Made by a program: the position numbers and the translations under genes. A stretch of 8,544 nucleotides of DNA from the NCBI GenBank assembly GCA_036522615.1, contig DATDFN010000350.1, positions 1 to 8,544 of the forward strand, given 5' to 3'. This stretch comes from JAJPJQ01 sp036522615 (GTDB lineage Bacteria; Desulfobacterota; Binatia; UBA9968). Below the pieces are notes generated by a model. That model saw only the letters and a program-made list of their open reading frames with translations. It had not been told where the DNA came from and did not search any database. Shown here piece after piece: positions 1 to 6,350 of the stretch (the first letter of the stretch is position 1; each line of letters starts with the position of its first letter).

Positions 1-215
1 GGCGCCGCCGGGCCGACACGCTCGGCCGCCCGCGGCGCCACCGGCCTGGCGGAAACGACCCCGGTTTGAGCGCACCCCGGAGCGATGCATTCCGCCGCTG
101 TCTTCCGCTCGGGCGGGCCCGGCGGAGCGCCGCTCGGACCCAAAAAGCGCATGTTGCATCCGGCGCCGAGCGCGGCGACAAAACCGACCATTAAAAAAGC
201 CGCAACGCTTTTCAT
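1..215 (-). CDS. Partial gene (N-terminus only) for a probable exported or lipoprotein-like protein of unknown function
   Basis: Read on the minus strand from the ATG at 215-213, the frame stays open for 71 codons to the left edge, so the C-terminus is outside the window. The first 20 residues look like a signal peptide: Lys2, then a hydrophobic run (VAAFLMVGFVAAL), then GAGC with Cys20. That is close to a lipobox, but Gly at -3 (with Leu at -4) is not canonical, so lipoprotein status is uncertain. The visible mature part is rich in Pro, Ala, Gly and Arg, with two more cysteines around residues 45 and 50. There is no Shine-Dalgarno sequence before the ATG, but a candidate promoter ends only 7 nt upstream, which would give a leaderless mRNA. 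It is divergent from malate synthase. The family is not recognised. In GC-rich DNA an open frame of this length can arise by chance, so the case rests on the signal peptide plus the promoter. Confidence 0.45.
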   Translation of the reverse strand, partial: MKSVAAFLMVGFVAALGAGCNMRFLGPSGAPPGPPERKTAAECIAPGCAQTGVVSARPVAPRAAERVGPAA

Positions 216-222
216 GCCGGAG

Positions 223-252
223 AGTGTAACCGGAGCGTTTTCATTCCGTCAA
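223..252 (-). promoter_or_regulatory. Candidate sigma70-type promoter for the leftward gene
   Basis: On the minus strand, TTGACG (252-247, 5 of 6 to the -35 consensus) is followed after 18 nt by TACACT (228-223, 4 of 6 to the -10 consensus). Transcription would start near 216, at or next to the ATG at 215, so the message would be leaderless. This agrees with the lack of a ribosome binding site. The prediction is by eye only. Confidence 0.35.
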
Positions 253-265
253 CAAAAAAATCTGT

Positions 266-301
266 GCCGAGGGGTAATAAGTGTCCTTGCCATCCCTCGG
301 C
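266..301. repeat. Perfect 8-bp inverted repeat in the glcB control region (possible operator or 5' hairpin)
   Basis: GCCGAGGG (266-273) and CCCTCGGC (294-301) are exact reverse complements separated by 20 nt. The right arm lies just after the candidate -35 box of glcB (287-292), inside the -35/-10 spacer, where a bound regulator would block RNA polymerase. The predicted transcript starts downstream of both arms, so a DNA operator is more likely than an mRNA hairpin. No T-tract follows, so it is not an intrinsic terminator. The cognate regulator is not in the window. Confidence 0.45.
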
Positions 302-315
302 GGCCTATCTATGAT
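287..315 (+). promoter_or_regulatory. Candidate sigma70-type promoter of glcB
   Basis: TTGCCA (287-292, 5 of 6 to consensus) and TATGAT (310-315, 5 of 6) are separated by exactly 17 nt. The expected start is near 322, directly before the AAGGAG ribosome binding site at 323-328, giving a leader of about 14 nt. This is the best-scoring promoter seen by eye in the window. Confidence 0.5.
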
Positions 316-335
316 TTCGACGAAGGAGCAGCCGT

Positions 336-2513
336 ATGACGGCAGATGTAGCCGGACTCAAGATCGACGATAAGCTTTACCACCTCGTCCACGACGAGAT
401 TGCGCCCGGCACCGGCGTCGATCCCGAAGCGTTCTGGCGCGCCCTCGGCGCCATTGTTAAAGACCTCGCGCCGAAAAACCGCATGCTGCTCGACCAGCGC
501 GATGCGCTGCAGGCCGAGATCGACGGCTGGCATCGCGCGCGCAAGGACCGGCCGCTCGACCGCGACAAATACGCCGCCTTTCTCGAACGCATCGGCTACC
601 TGCTGCCCGAAGGCGCCGACTTCAAGGTTACGACGGCGAATGTCGACCCTGAGATCTCAGAAATCGCCGGCGCGCAGCTCGTCGTCCCGCTCGACAACGC
701 GCGCTATGCCCTCAACGCCGCCAACGCCCGCTGGGGCAGCCTCTACGACGCGCTTTACGGCACCAATGTCATTCCCGAAGACGGCGGCGCGGAGAAAGGC
801 GAATCGTATAATCCGCGCCGCGGCGCAAAGGTCATCGCCTACGTCGAGGAATTTCTCGACAAGACGGTGGGCCTAGAGCGCGGCAACTTTTCGGACATCA
901 AGCGGTATGCGCTGAAAGATATCGGCGGCAGAAAACAGCTCGCGATAGAGTTAAAGGACGGAGCGACGGTCGGCTTGGCGAATCCCGAGAACTTCGCCGG
1001 CTATCAGGAGAAGACCGGCGAGCTGTCGGCGGTTTTGCTGCGCAACAACAACTCTCACATTGAGATTCAGATCGACCGCGGACATCCGATCGGGAAATCG
1101 CACGCCGCCGGTGTGAAGGACGTAGTCCTCGAGGCGGCGATCACGACGATCGAGGACTGCGAGGACGCCGTCGCGGCGGTCGACGCCGCCGACAAGGCTG
1201 TCGTGTACCGCAACTGGTGCGGCATTATGAAAGGCACGCTGGAGGCGACGTTCGACAAGAACGGCACGCCGACTGAGCGGCGCTTGAACCCGGATAAAAC
1301 GTTCACAACGCCGGCAGGGGGAACGGTCGCGCTTCCCGGGCGCAGCCTGCTGCTCGTGCGCAACGTCGGTATCCACATGTACACCGACGCGGTCACCACC
1401 GAAAGCGGCGAAGAGATCCCCGAGGGGTTTCTCGACGCGATGGTGACGGCGCTCGCCGCGCTGCACGACATTAAGGGCAAAAAAGCCAACAGCCGGGCCG
1501 GCAGCATCTATATCGTCAAGCCCAAGCTCCACGGTCCCGAAGAAGTCGCGGCGACGGTCGAGTTATTCGCCCGCATCGAGGACGCACTCGGGGTCCCGCG
1601 TAACACGATCAAGATCGGCATCATGGACGAGGAGCGGCGCACGACGGTGAACTTGAAGGAATGCATTCGCGCGGCGAGGGAGCGCGTCGTCTTCATCAAC
1701 ACGGGCTTTCTCGACCGCACCGGCGACGAGATCCACACCAGCATGGAGCTTGGAGCGATGCTGCCCAAGGAAGAAATCAAGGCCGAGCCGTGGATCAAGG
1801 CGTACGAGAACTGGAACGTCGACATCGGCATCGAGACCGGCCTTCCCGGCAGGGCGCAGATCGGCAAGGGCATGTGGACGATGCCCGACGAGATGCGCGA
1901 GATGGTGAAAACCAAGATCGCGCACCCCGAGGCCGGCGCCAACACGGCGTGGGTGCCCTCGCCGACCGCCGCGACGCTCCACGCGCTGCATTATCATTAC
2001 GTGAACGTCGCCGAGCGCCAGGCGGAGCTGGCGCGCCGTCCGCGCGCGAGCCTTGACGATATTCTCACGCCGCCGCAGCTCAATCGCGAACTCAAGCCGG
2101 ACGATATTCGCCGCGAGCTCGACAACAACGCGCAGGGCATTCTGGGTTACGTTGTGCGCTGGATCGAACAAGGGATCGGCTGCTCTAAAGTGCCGAACAT
2201 TCGCGACGTGGCGCTGATGGAAGATCGGGCGACGCTGCGCATCTCGAGCCAGCATATCGCCAACTGGCTCCACTATGGCATCGTCACGCGCGAGCAGGTG
2301 CTGGAGACGTTCAAACGCATGGCGGAGGTCGTCGACCGGCAGAACGCCGGCGATCCGAACTATCGCCGGATGGCGCCGGACTACGACGACAGCATCGCCT
2401 TCCAGGGCGCGCTCGACCTGGTTTTTAAAGGCCGCGAGGCGCCGAACGGCTACACCGAGCCGGTGTTGCACGCCCGGCGGCGCGAGGCGAAGGCCGCGGC
2501 GCGGCGGAGCTGA
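336..2513 (+). CDS. glcB: Malate synthase G
   Basis: Condenses glyoxylate with acetyl-CoA to give malate and CoA in the cytoplasm, feeding C2 carbon from glyoxylate or glycolate into the TCA cycle. At 725 residues it matches the long monomeric G isoform (E. coli GlcB, 723) rather than the roughly 530-residue A form. Visible landmarks are RNVGIHMYTD with Arg342, MDEERRT with Glu432 and LDRTGDE with Asp460 (matching the substrate Arg and the two Mg ligands of E. coli GlcB; the 28-residue Glu-Asp spacing is conserved), and MEDRATLR with Asp630 as the catalytic base. The ATG has AAGGAG (323-328) 7 nt upstream, so the start is secure. It has its own promoter with an inverted repeat. A small zinc-site protein follows 7 nt after the stop and is probably cotranscribed. 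No isocitrate lyase or glycolate oxidase is present here, so the glyoxylate source is unknown. The gene looks intact. Confidence 0.97.
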   Translation: MTADVAGLKIDDKLYHLVHDEIAPGTGVDPEAFWRALGAIVKDLAPKNRMLLDQRDALQAEIDGWHRARKDRPLDRDKYAAFLERIGYLLPEGADFKVTTANVDPEISEIAGAQLVVPLDNARYALNAANARWGSLYDALYGTNVIPEDGGAEKGESYNPRRGAKVIAYVEEFLDKTVGLERGNFSDIKRYALKDIGGRKQLAIELKDGATVGLANPENFAGYQEKTGELSAVLLRNNNSHIEIQIDRGHPIGKSHAAGVKDVVLEAAITTIEDCEDAVAAVDAADKAVVYRNWCGIMKGTLEATFDKNGTPTERRLNPDKTFTTPAGGTVALPGRSLLLVRNVGIHMYTDAVTTESGEEIPEGFLDAMVTALAALHDIKGKKANSRAGSIYIVKPKLHGPEEVAATVELFARIEDALGVPRNTIKIGIMDEERRTTVNLKECIRAARERVVFINTGFLDRTGDEIHTSMELGAMLPKEEIKAEPWIKAYENWNVDIGIETGLPGRAQIGKGMWTMPDEMREMVKTKIAHPEAGANTAWVPSPTAATLHALHYHYVNVAERQAELARRPRASLDDILTPPQLNRELKPDDIRRELDNNAQGILGYVVRWIEQGIGCSKVPNIRDVALMEDRATLRISSQHIANWLHYGIVTREQVLETFKRMAEVVDRQNAGDPNYRRMAPDYDDSIAFQGALDLVFKGREAPNGYTEPVLHARRREAKAAARRS

Positions 2514-2520
2514 ACGAACG

Positions 2521-2889
2521 ATGGCCAGACGCACGCAGTGGACGATTTCCGTTCGTTGCCACCATTGCCGGCAGAAGTTCACGCTGCGCCACCTGGAACT
2601 CGATTATGTCTTCTATTCTCCGCTCGTAACCTTTTGTCCTCACTGCTGCACGCAGCTTCACGTCGGCTCCGGCCCCGGCGGCCGCGACCAGAGCTATTTG
2701 CGGCGCATCGATCTGCGCGAAGAAAACGAGGCGGTCTACCGTAAGCCCGCCGGCGGCACCGTCTGGCATTTCTCCGAGAACTGCTCCGGCTGGCCCACCG
2801 GCGAATACCTGCAGATCGAGATGGAGCCCGACCTGGGCGAGATTTGCGGCGAATGCAAAGTGAAGCAGCTGCGCGTCAAAGTGCACTGA
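2521..2889 (+). CDS. Small uncharacterised protein with two predicted Cys/His zinc sites
   Basis: A 122-residue soluble protein, family not recognised. The N-terminal part carries CHHC (13-16) and CPHC (39-42), the four-cysteine spacing of a zinc ribbon. The C-terminal part carries a second pattern: Trp82-His83, Cys88 followed by Ser-Gly-Trp-Pro, then CGEC (109-112). His83/Cys88/Cys109/Cys112 could bind a second metal. There is no signal peptide and no membrane segment. The ATG is 7 nt after the glcB stop, with GGAG at 2506-2509 (11 nt spacing) inside the end of glcB, so it is most likely the second gene of a glcB operon. The same frame is open further upstream, but that part overlaps glcB and has the Arg-rich look of a shadow, so the ATG at 2521 is preferred. 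It could be a nucleic-acid-binding or structural zinc protein; the sequence does not decide. It ends 3 nt before the convergent MFS gene. Confidence 0.82.
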   Translation: MARRTQWTISVRCHHCRQKFTLRHLELDYVFYSPLVTFCPHCCTQLHVGSGPGGRDQSYLRRIDLREENEAVYRKPAGGTVWHFSENCSGWPTGEYLQIEMEPDLGEICGECKVKQLRVKVH

Positions 2890-2892
2890 CCT

Positions 2893-4080
2893 TTAGCCCC
2901 TGTGCGCGCGCGCGAAGGCGCTCCAGGCCGCGAGGCAGACAGCAAGCGAGAGCGCGGCGAGGACGCCTAGCGTCGGCTCGATACCGATGCGGTCGGCGAG
3001 CGCGCCGACCGGCGGCAAAACGATAGCCGCGGCGAGGCGGAAAAGCAGCGCGTTAAGCGACAACACGCTGGCGCGGTCCTCCGGCGGCGCGTCCGCCTGC
3101 AGCGCGCCCGCGAGCAGCGGCCCTTGCAGGCCGCGAACCGTCATGAATCCCAGGTAAAAGACGACCGCGACCGCCGAGGAGCCCAGCGCCAGGGCGAGAT
3201 AGCTCGCCCCCGCCAGCACGCTGCAGCCGAGCAGCACCGGCGCGACCCCGAGCGTCTGCGCCACGCGCGCGTTGGCGAGCGAGACCGCCGCGAGCCAGAG
3301 GTGCGCCGCCGCCCAGAGCGGGCCGAACCACGCGGGCGCGATGCCGCGCCGCTGCATCCAGGGCTGAATGAGCCACACCGCGATGTAGGTCGAGATGCCG
3401 AGCGCGACGGAGAGCGCCATCGACGCGCGCAGCCGCGCGTGGCGCACGAGCGCGTGCGCGACGATGTGCCAGGCGCGGCGCAGATGGCTCGTGCGCGTGG
3501 CTCCTTCCAGCGGGTGGACATCATAGAGCGCGGCGATCACGCCCAGGTTCGCCGCCGCGACGGGAATTTGCAGCCAGAACGGCAGGCGCGGCGCGATGCT
3601 GTAGAGCCATCCGCCTACCGCCGCCGACGCCGCCTCGCTCGCCTGGGAAGTCGCGCGCACGCGCCCTTCCCACGCGCGATAGCGGTCGGACGATTCTCCG
3701 CCTTCGACAGAAACATAGAGCAGTGCGCTGTCCGCGCCCGAGATGAACGCGAGACCGACGCCGAGCAGAATCTCCGCCAGCGCGATGCCGGCGAACGTCG
3801 CGCCCAGCGCATACGCGATCCAGCCCGCGAGCCAAAAGCCGGCGCCGATCACAAGCGAACGGCGGTAGCCGAGCCGGTCGGCGACATAGCCGGACGGAAA
3901 CTCGCAGACGACCGCCGTCGCGCCGAAGATCGACTGGAGCCACATGATCTCGGTCAGTGACATGCCGATCTGGTCTTTCCAGAAGAGCGTGATGACAGGA
4001 ATCGGAAAGAGCGCGAAGCGTAGTCCCGCCGAGGCGGCGAGCAGCGGCGCGTTGCGCTTAACGGGACCGGCCGAAGTCAT
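2893..4080 (-). CDS. Major facilitator superfamily (MFS) transporter
   Basis: An inner-membrane secondary transporter of 395 residues, the usual size for a 12-helix MFS protein; substrate unknown. Hydrophobic helices recur along the whole length. MFS motif A lies in the loop after helix 2 (residues 64-74, GYVADRLGYRR), with a weaker copy (GALADRIG) in the C-terminal half, consistent with two six-helix bundles. The ATG at 4080 is the only ATG start available, because an in-frame stop lies at 4095-4093. It has no Shine-Dalgarno sequence; a TAAAAT hexamer (4095-4090) sits 9 nt upstream and could be a -10 box giving a near-leaderless message, but no good -35 box accompanies it. The gene is the last of the leftward run, 56 nt after the ComD-like gene, so it may instead be cotranscribed with the decarboxylase operon and export or import a related small acid. 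That substrate idea is inference from position only. Confidence 0.9.
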   Translation of the reverse strand: MTSAGPVKRNAPLLAASAGLRFALFPIPVITLFWKDQIGMSLTEIMWLQSIFGATAVVCEFPSGYVADRLGYRRSLVIGAGFWLAGWIAYALGATFAGIALAEILLGVGLAFISGADSALLYVSVEGGESSDRYRAWEGRVRATSQASEAASAAVGGWLYSIAPRLPFWLQIPVAAANLGVIAALYDVHPLEGATRTSHLRRAWHIVAHALVRHARLRASMALSVALGISTYIAVWLIQPWMQRRGIAPAWFGPLWAAAHLWLAAVSLANARVAQTLGVAPVLLGCSVLAGASYLALALGSSAVAVVFYLGFMTVRGLQGPLLAGALQADAPPEDRASVLSLNALLFRLAAAIVLPPVGALADRIGIEPTLGVLAALSLAVCLAAWSAFARAHRG

Positions 4081-4136
4081 GGCGCGGCGATTTTAGAATG
4101 TGAGCGATGAAATTGCGACGGCGATCCGGGCTGCTC

Positions 4137-4655
4137 TCAGGAGCGCGTCCCGAGAACGTCCTTGGTAAGGAGCACCGCGACCGGCCGGCTTGAATCTTCC
4201 GCAAGGATCCAGGCGTTCTTGAACGTCCAGTCGATCGCTTCTACGTCGCGCAAGAGATAGTGGCGGACGCCGAGGGCGTCGAGCACCGGCACGGTCGCCG
4301 TCCCGACGCGCGCGAAGCCGCGGTCGCCGATATCGCCGGCGTAGTAGACGACGAGAAGCAGAGGCAGCTCGAGCTGAATGCCGGTGGTCACGATGCCGTT
4401 GCAGCTGTTGAGCAGCCCGGCGTTCTGCATCAGCAGCGCCGGCTTCTTTCCGACAAGACGCGCGCCGGCGCAGATGCCGACGCCCTCCTCTTCGCGGCAA
4501 AGCGGAACGTGGATGATCTCGCCGTCGCGCTCGAGCGCGCCGATGAGATCGAGGCAGTTGATATCGGGCAGGCTCGCGACCAGGTCGATCCCGGCCTTTT
4601 TCATGCCGCCGAGGATAGCGGTGGCCCGCGCTTTTGCATCCATGCTCGAATCCAT
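4137..4655 (-). CDS. ThDP-dependent decarboxylase, pyrimidine-binding (alpha) subunit, ComD-like (sulfopyruvate/phosphonopyruvate decarboxylase family)
   Basis: A 172-residue protein matching the PYR half of a split thiamine-diphosphate enzyme. Family members decarboxylate sulfopyruvate to sulfoacetaldehyde (ComDE) or phosphonopyruvate to phosphonoacetaldehyde; the true substrate here is not shown by sequence. Key features are REEEG (54-58), which should hold the Glu that activates the ThDP aminopyrimidine, followed by GICAGARLVGKKP and QNAG (77-80) as in this family. It lacks a diphosphate-binding GDG motif, supplied instead by the ComE-like subunit two genes upstream (5650-6273). The chosen ATG overlaps the stop of the solute-binding gene as TAATG, implying translational coupling. 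Another ATG at 4679 would overlap that gene by 25 nt and add eight residues; one at 4643 is also possible. None has a clear ribosome binding site. Confidence 0.85.
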   Translation of the reverse strand: MDSSMDAKARATAILGGMKKAGIDLVASLPDINCLDLIGALERDGEIIHVPLCREEEGVGICAGARLVGKKPALLMQNAGLLNSCNGIVTTGIQLELPLLLVVYYAGDIGDRGFARVGTATVPVLDALGVRHYLLRDVEAIDWTFKNAWILAEDSSRPVAVLLTKDVLGTRS

Positions 4656-4657
4656 TA
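4653..4657 (-). other. TAATG stop/start overlap (translational coupling)
   Basis: The TAA of the solute-binding protein (4657-4655) shares its last A with the ATG of the ComD-like gene (4655-4653). With no ribosome binding site before this ATG, re-initiation by the terminating ribosome is the likely mode of translation. Confidence 0.7.
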
Positions 4658-5650
4658 TTGATATAGCCGCGCGATCCATCCGCTCTTGTCGAGCTCCTGC
4701 ACGAAGCTGCCGTCGATGAAAGTCTCGGGGTCGGCACCTTTGGCGTCGGGCATCGTCGCTTCGAACGACTCGAGGATCGCGCGCACGCCGTTGGGCGTCG
4801 GATACGGCGCGCGCGGCAGATACTTGACTGCGTAAACGCGGTAGGTCTCCTCCAGCACCTCCGGGTCGCTCGTCCTGGTGTATCGCTGGATGATTTTGAG
4901 GGCCTGCGGCTTGTCGGTCTTGAAGCGATGGATCGCCTCCGCGAGCGAGCGGATGAACTGCGCGACGGTCTCGCGGCGCTCGCGGATGAAGCGCCGCGTG
5001 GTACCGTAGCAGGTGCTCGCGTACTCGATGCCCGCCGCGCCCGCGTCCATGAACTCGCGGAAGCCGAGCGTCTGCGCCGTGATATTGCTCGGCGGCGAGA
5101 AGACGCCGCCTTCGAGCTGTCCCGACTTCATGCCGGCGAGGATCTCGGGATAACCGCCCATGGCGCGCACAACGACGTCGCGCGCCGGATCGAGCCCCGA
5201 GCGCTTCAGAACAGCGCGCAGGGTAAAGTCCGAAAGGCTGCCGGCGGTGGTCACGCCGAATCGCTTGCCCTTCAAATCTTTCGCTTCTTTCATCTCGGCG
5301 CGCGTCATGACCGAAAAGACCGGCGTATTATAAGTCGTCGCGATCAGGACGGCGTCCTTCGCGCCGTTCAAATTCGCCGCGACGAGCGCGTTGCCTCCGG
5401 TGCCGATCACCTGAAGCTGCCCCGACAAGAGCGCGGCCATCGAGCGCGGCCCGCCGGTTATATAAACGAGATCGGTGTCGAGGCCGTTTTTATGGAAGAT
5501 GCCCGTTTCCCTGGCGATCCACAGCACCGCCTGCGCCCCGCTGATCGAAGGATAGCTCACGGTGAGCGGCGCCGCCTTCTTTTCCTGCGCGGCGGCGGAG
5601 CCTTGGCCGAAGATCAACACGAGTGCCAGAACGCCGAGATATTTTCGCAT
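4655..5650 (-). CDS. Secreted NMT1/SsuA-type ABC transporter substrate-binding protein
   Basis: A 331-residue periplasmic-type solute-binding protein. Residues 1-21 form a signal peptide (MRK, a hydrophobic run, then SAAA before Gln22). The mature part opens with YPSISG (33-38), then a TGIF..KNGLD.DLVYITGG stretch (about 49-67) and SGQLQ (76-80), the usual order in the NMT1/THI5-like, SsuA/TauA-related superfamily. Relatives bind sulfonates, taurine, nitrate or thiamine precursors; the ligand here is unknown. The start is supported by GGAAG in the end of the upstream gene and by a TGATG overlap with its stop; the stop in turn overlaps the ComD-like start. It therefore lies inside a decarboxylase operon, between the two enzyme subunits. 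No ABC permease or ATPase is in the window, so it must use one encoded elsewhere or act as an orphan binding protein. A sulfonate or 2-oxoacid ligand is a reasonable guess from context only. Confidence 0.92.
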   Translation of the reverse strand: MRKYLGVLALVLIFGQGSAAAQEKKAAPLTVSYPSISGAQAVLWIARETGIFHKNGLDTDLVYITGGPRSMAALLSGQLQVIGTGGNALVAANLNGAKDAVLIATTYNTPVFSVMTRAEMKEAKDLKGKRFGVTTAGSLSDFTLRAVLKRSGLDPARDVVVRAMGGYPEILAGMKSGQLEGGVFSPPSNITAQTLGFREFMDAGAAGIEYASTCYGTTRRFIRERRETVAQFIRSLAEAIHRFKTDKPQALKIIQRYTRTSDPEVLEETYRVYAVKYLPRAPYPTPNGVRAILESFEATMPDAKGADPETFIDGSFVQELDKSGWIARLYQ

Positions 5651-5652
5651 CA
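5648..5652 (-). other. TGATG stop/start overlap (translational coupling)
   Basis: The TGA of the ComE-like gene (5652-5650) shares its A with the ATG of the solute-binding protein (5650-5648). A GGAAG ribosome-binding sequence lies just upstream inside the ComE-like gene. Confidence 0.75.
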
Positions 5653-6273
5653 GCTTTTCTTCCAGCTTCCGGGAATGCGCGCCTGCAAAATCGAGATGCC
5701 CTCGGTCTGCTCGATATGGCGCGTGAAGCGATATTTATTCTCGACGTCGGGCCACGGCCACGGCGGCACTTCGCCCCGGCCCGGCTCGACGCGCGCGCAG
5801 ATGAAGGTGTGCTCGCGCCGCGCGAGCGCGTCGGCGAAAAGCTTTTTGAATTCATCGACGGTCTCGGCGCCGAAGGCGTTTTTTATGCCGACACCCTTGG
5901 CGACGCCGACGAAATCTACGCCATCGGCCGTCGCGGTCTTCGTGCCGCCGGATGATTCGTAGACGCCGTTGTCGAAGACGACGTGGATCAGGTTCTTCGG
6001 CTTTTTACGCATGATCGTCGGCAGCCCGCAGAGATTCATGAGAAGCGAGCCGTCGCCGTCGAGCGCGATCACCTGCCGATGCGGCAGACCGAGCGCCATG
6101 CCGAGCGCGACCGAAGAAGTTAGCCCCAGCGTCCAGCAGCGAAGATTGCCGTCGCTCGGCCGGTACGCGTTCCATTCCGACGACGTGCCGCCGACGCAGA
6201 CGACGACGAGCGCATCGCCTACCGTGCCGGCGATCTCTTTCAGGCACTCGTGCCGCTTCATACGGCGAGCCAT
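5650..6273 (-). CDS. ThDP-dependent decarboxylase, diphosphate-binding (beta) subunit, ComE-like (sulfopyruvate/phosphonopyruvate decarboxylase family)
   Basis: A 207-residue protein, the PP half of a split thiamine-diphosphate decarboxylase. The ThDP/Mg motif is clear: GDG at 73-75 followed by Asp101-Asn102, a 26-residue spacing within the family's usual range. GDGSLLMN and DNGVYES.GG resemble the ComE subunit and the C-terminal half of phosphonopyruvate decarboxylase. Its partner should be the ComD-like protein at 4137-4655. Together they resemble the two-subunit layout of archaeal sulfopyruvate decarboxylase; bacterial phosphonopyruvate decarboxylases are usually one fused chain, so ComDE-like is preferred, with the substrate open. 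The ATG at 6273 is chosen because GGGGA lies about 9-10 nt upstream; a TTG at 6300 would add nine residues, and an ATG at 6261 has no ribosome binding site. It is the first gene of the leftward operon and diverges from frmA across about 77 nt, in which I see no convincing promoter for it. Confidence 0.87.
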   Translation of the reverse strand: MARRMKRHECLKEIAGTVGDALVVVCVGGTSSEWNAYRPSDGNLRCWTLGLTSSVALGMALGLPHRQVIALDGDGSLLMNLCGLPTIMRKKPKNLIHVVFDNGVYESSGGTKTATADGVDFVGVAKGVGIKNAFGAETVDEFKKLFADALARREHTFICARVEPGRGEVPPWPWPDVENKYRFTRHIEQTEGISILQARIPGSWKKS

Positions 6274-6350
6274 AGCAGCGTTTCCCCGACGCGTCAACAA
6301 TTCTTGCAGCGATGGCGCTTATTTAATACAGATGATGAAGAGGAGCGCAC

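Noticed and set aside
1..39. GC-rich imperfect hairpin (GGCGCCGC/GCGGCGCC outer arms at 1-8 and 32-39, GGCCGA/TCGGCC inner arms at 11-16 and 22-27)
   Set aside because: It lies inside the open minus-strand frame, in Ala/Pro/Arg/Gly codons where such complementarity is expected by chance, and has no T-tract for a terminator.
85..339. Plus-strand open frame before glcB
   Set aside because: It runs through the predicted promoter and overlaps the glcB start, has no ribosome binding site, and no family resemblance; the minus-strand frame with a signal peptide explains 1-215 better.
1563..2582. Long minus-strand open frame (339 codons) opposite malate synthase
   Set aside because: It is antisense to the conserved glcB coding sequence, Arg/His/Ala-rich and without domain motifs; long antisense frames are common in GC-rich genes.
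3124..3960. Plus-strand open frame (278 codons) inside the MFS gene
   Set aside because: Extremely Arg/Ala/Asp-rich, no recognisable motif and no ribosome binding site; the minus-strand MFS frame has helices and motif A.
4928..5962. Plus-strand open frame (344 codons) across the solute-binding and ComE-like genes
   Set aside because: It is antisense to two well-supported genes and has shadow-type composition.
6274..6350. Promoter pair for the leftward decarboxylase operon (TTGACG on the minus strand near 6296-6291)
   Set aside because: The only -10 position at correct spacing falls on the start codon region with a poor match, so I did not annotate it.
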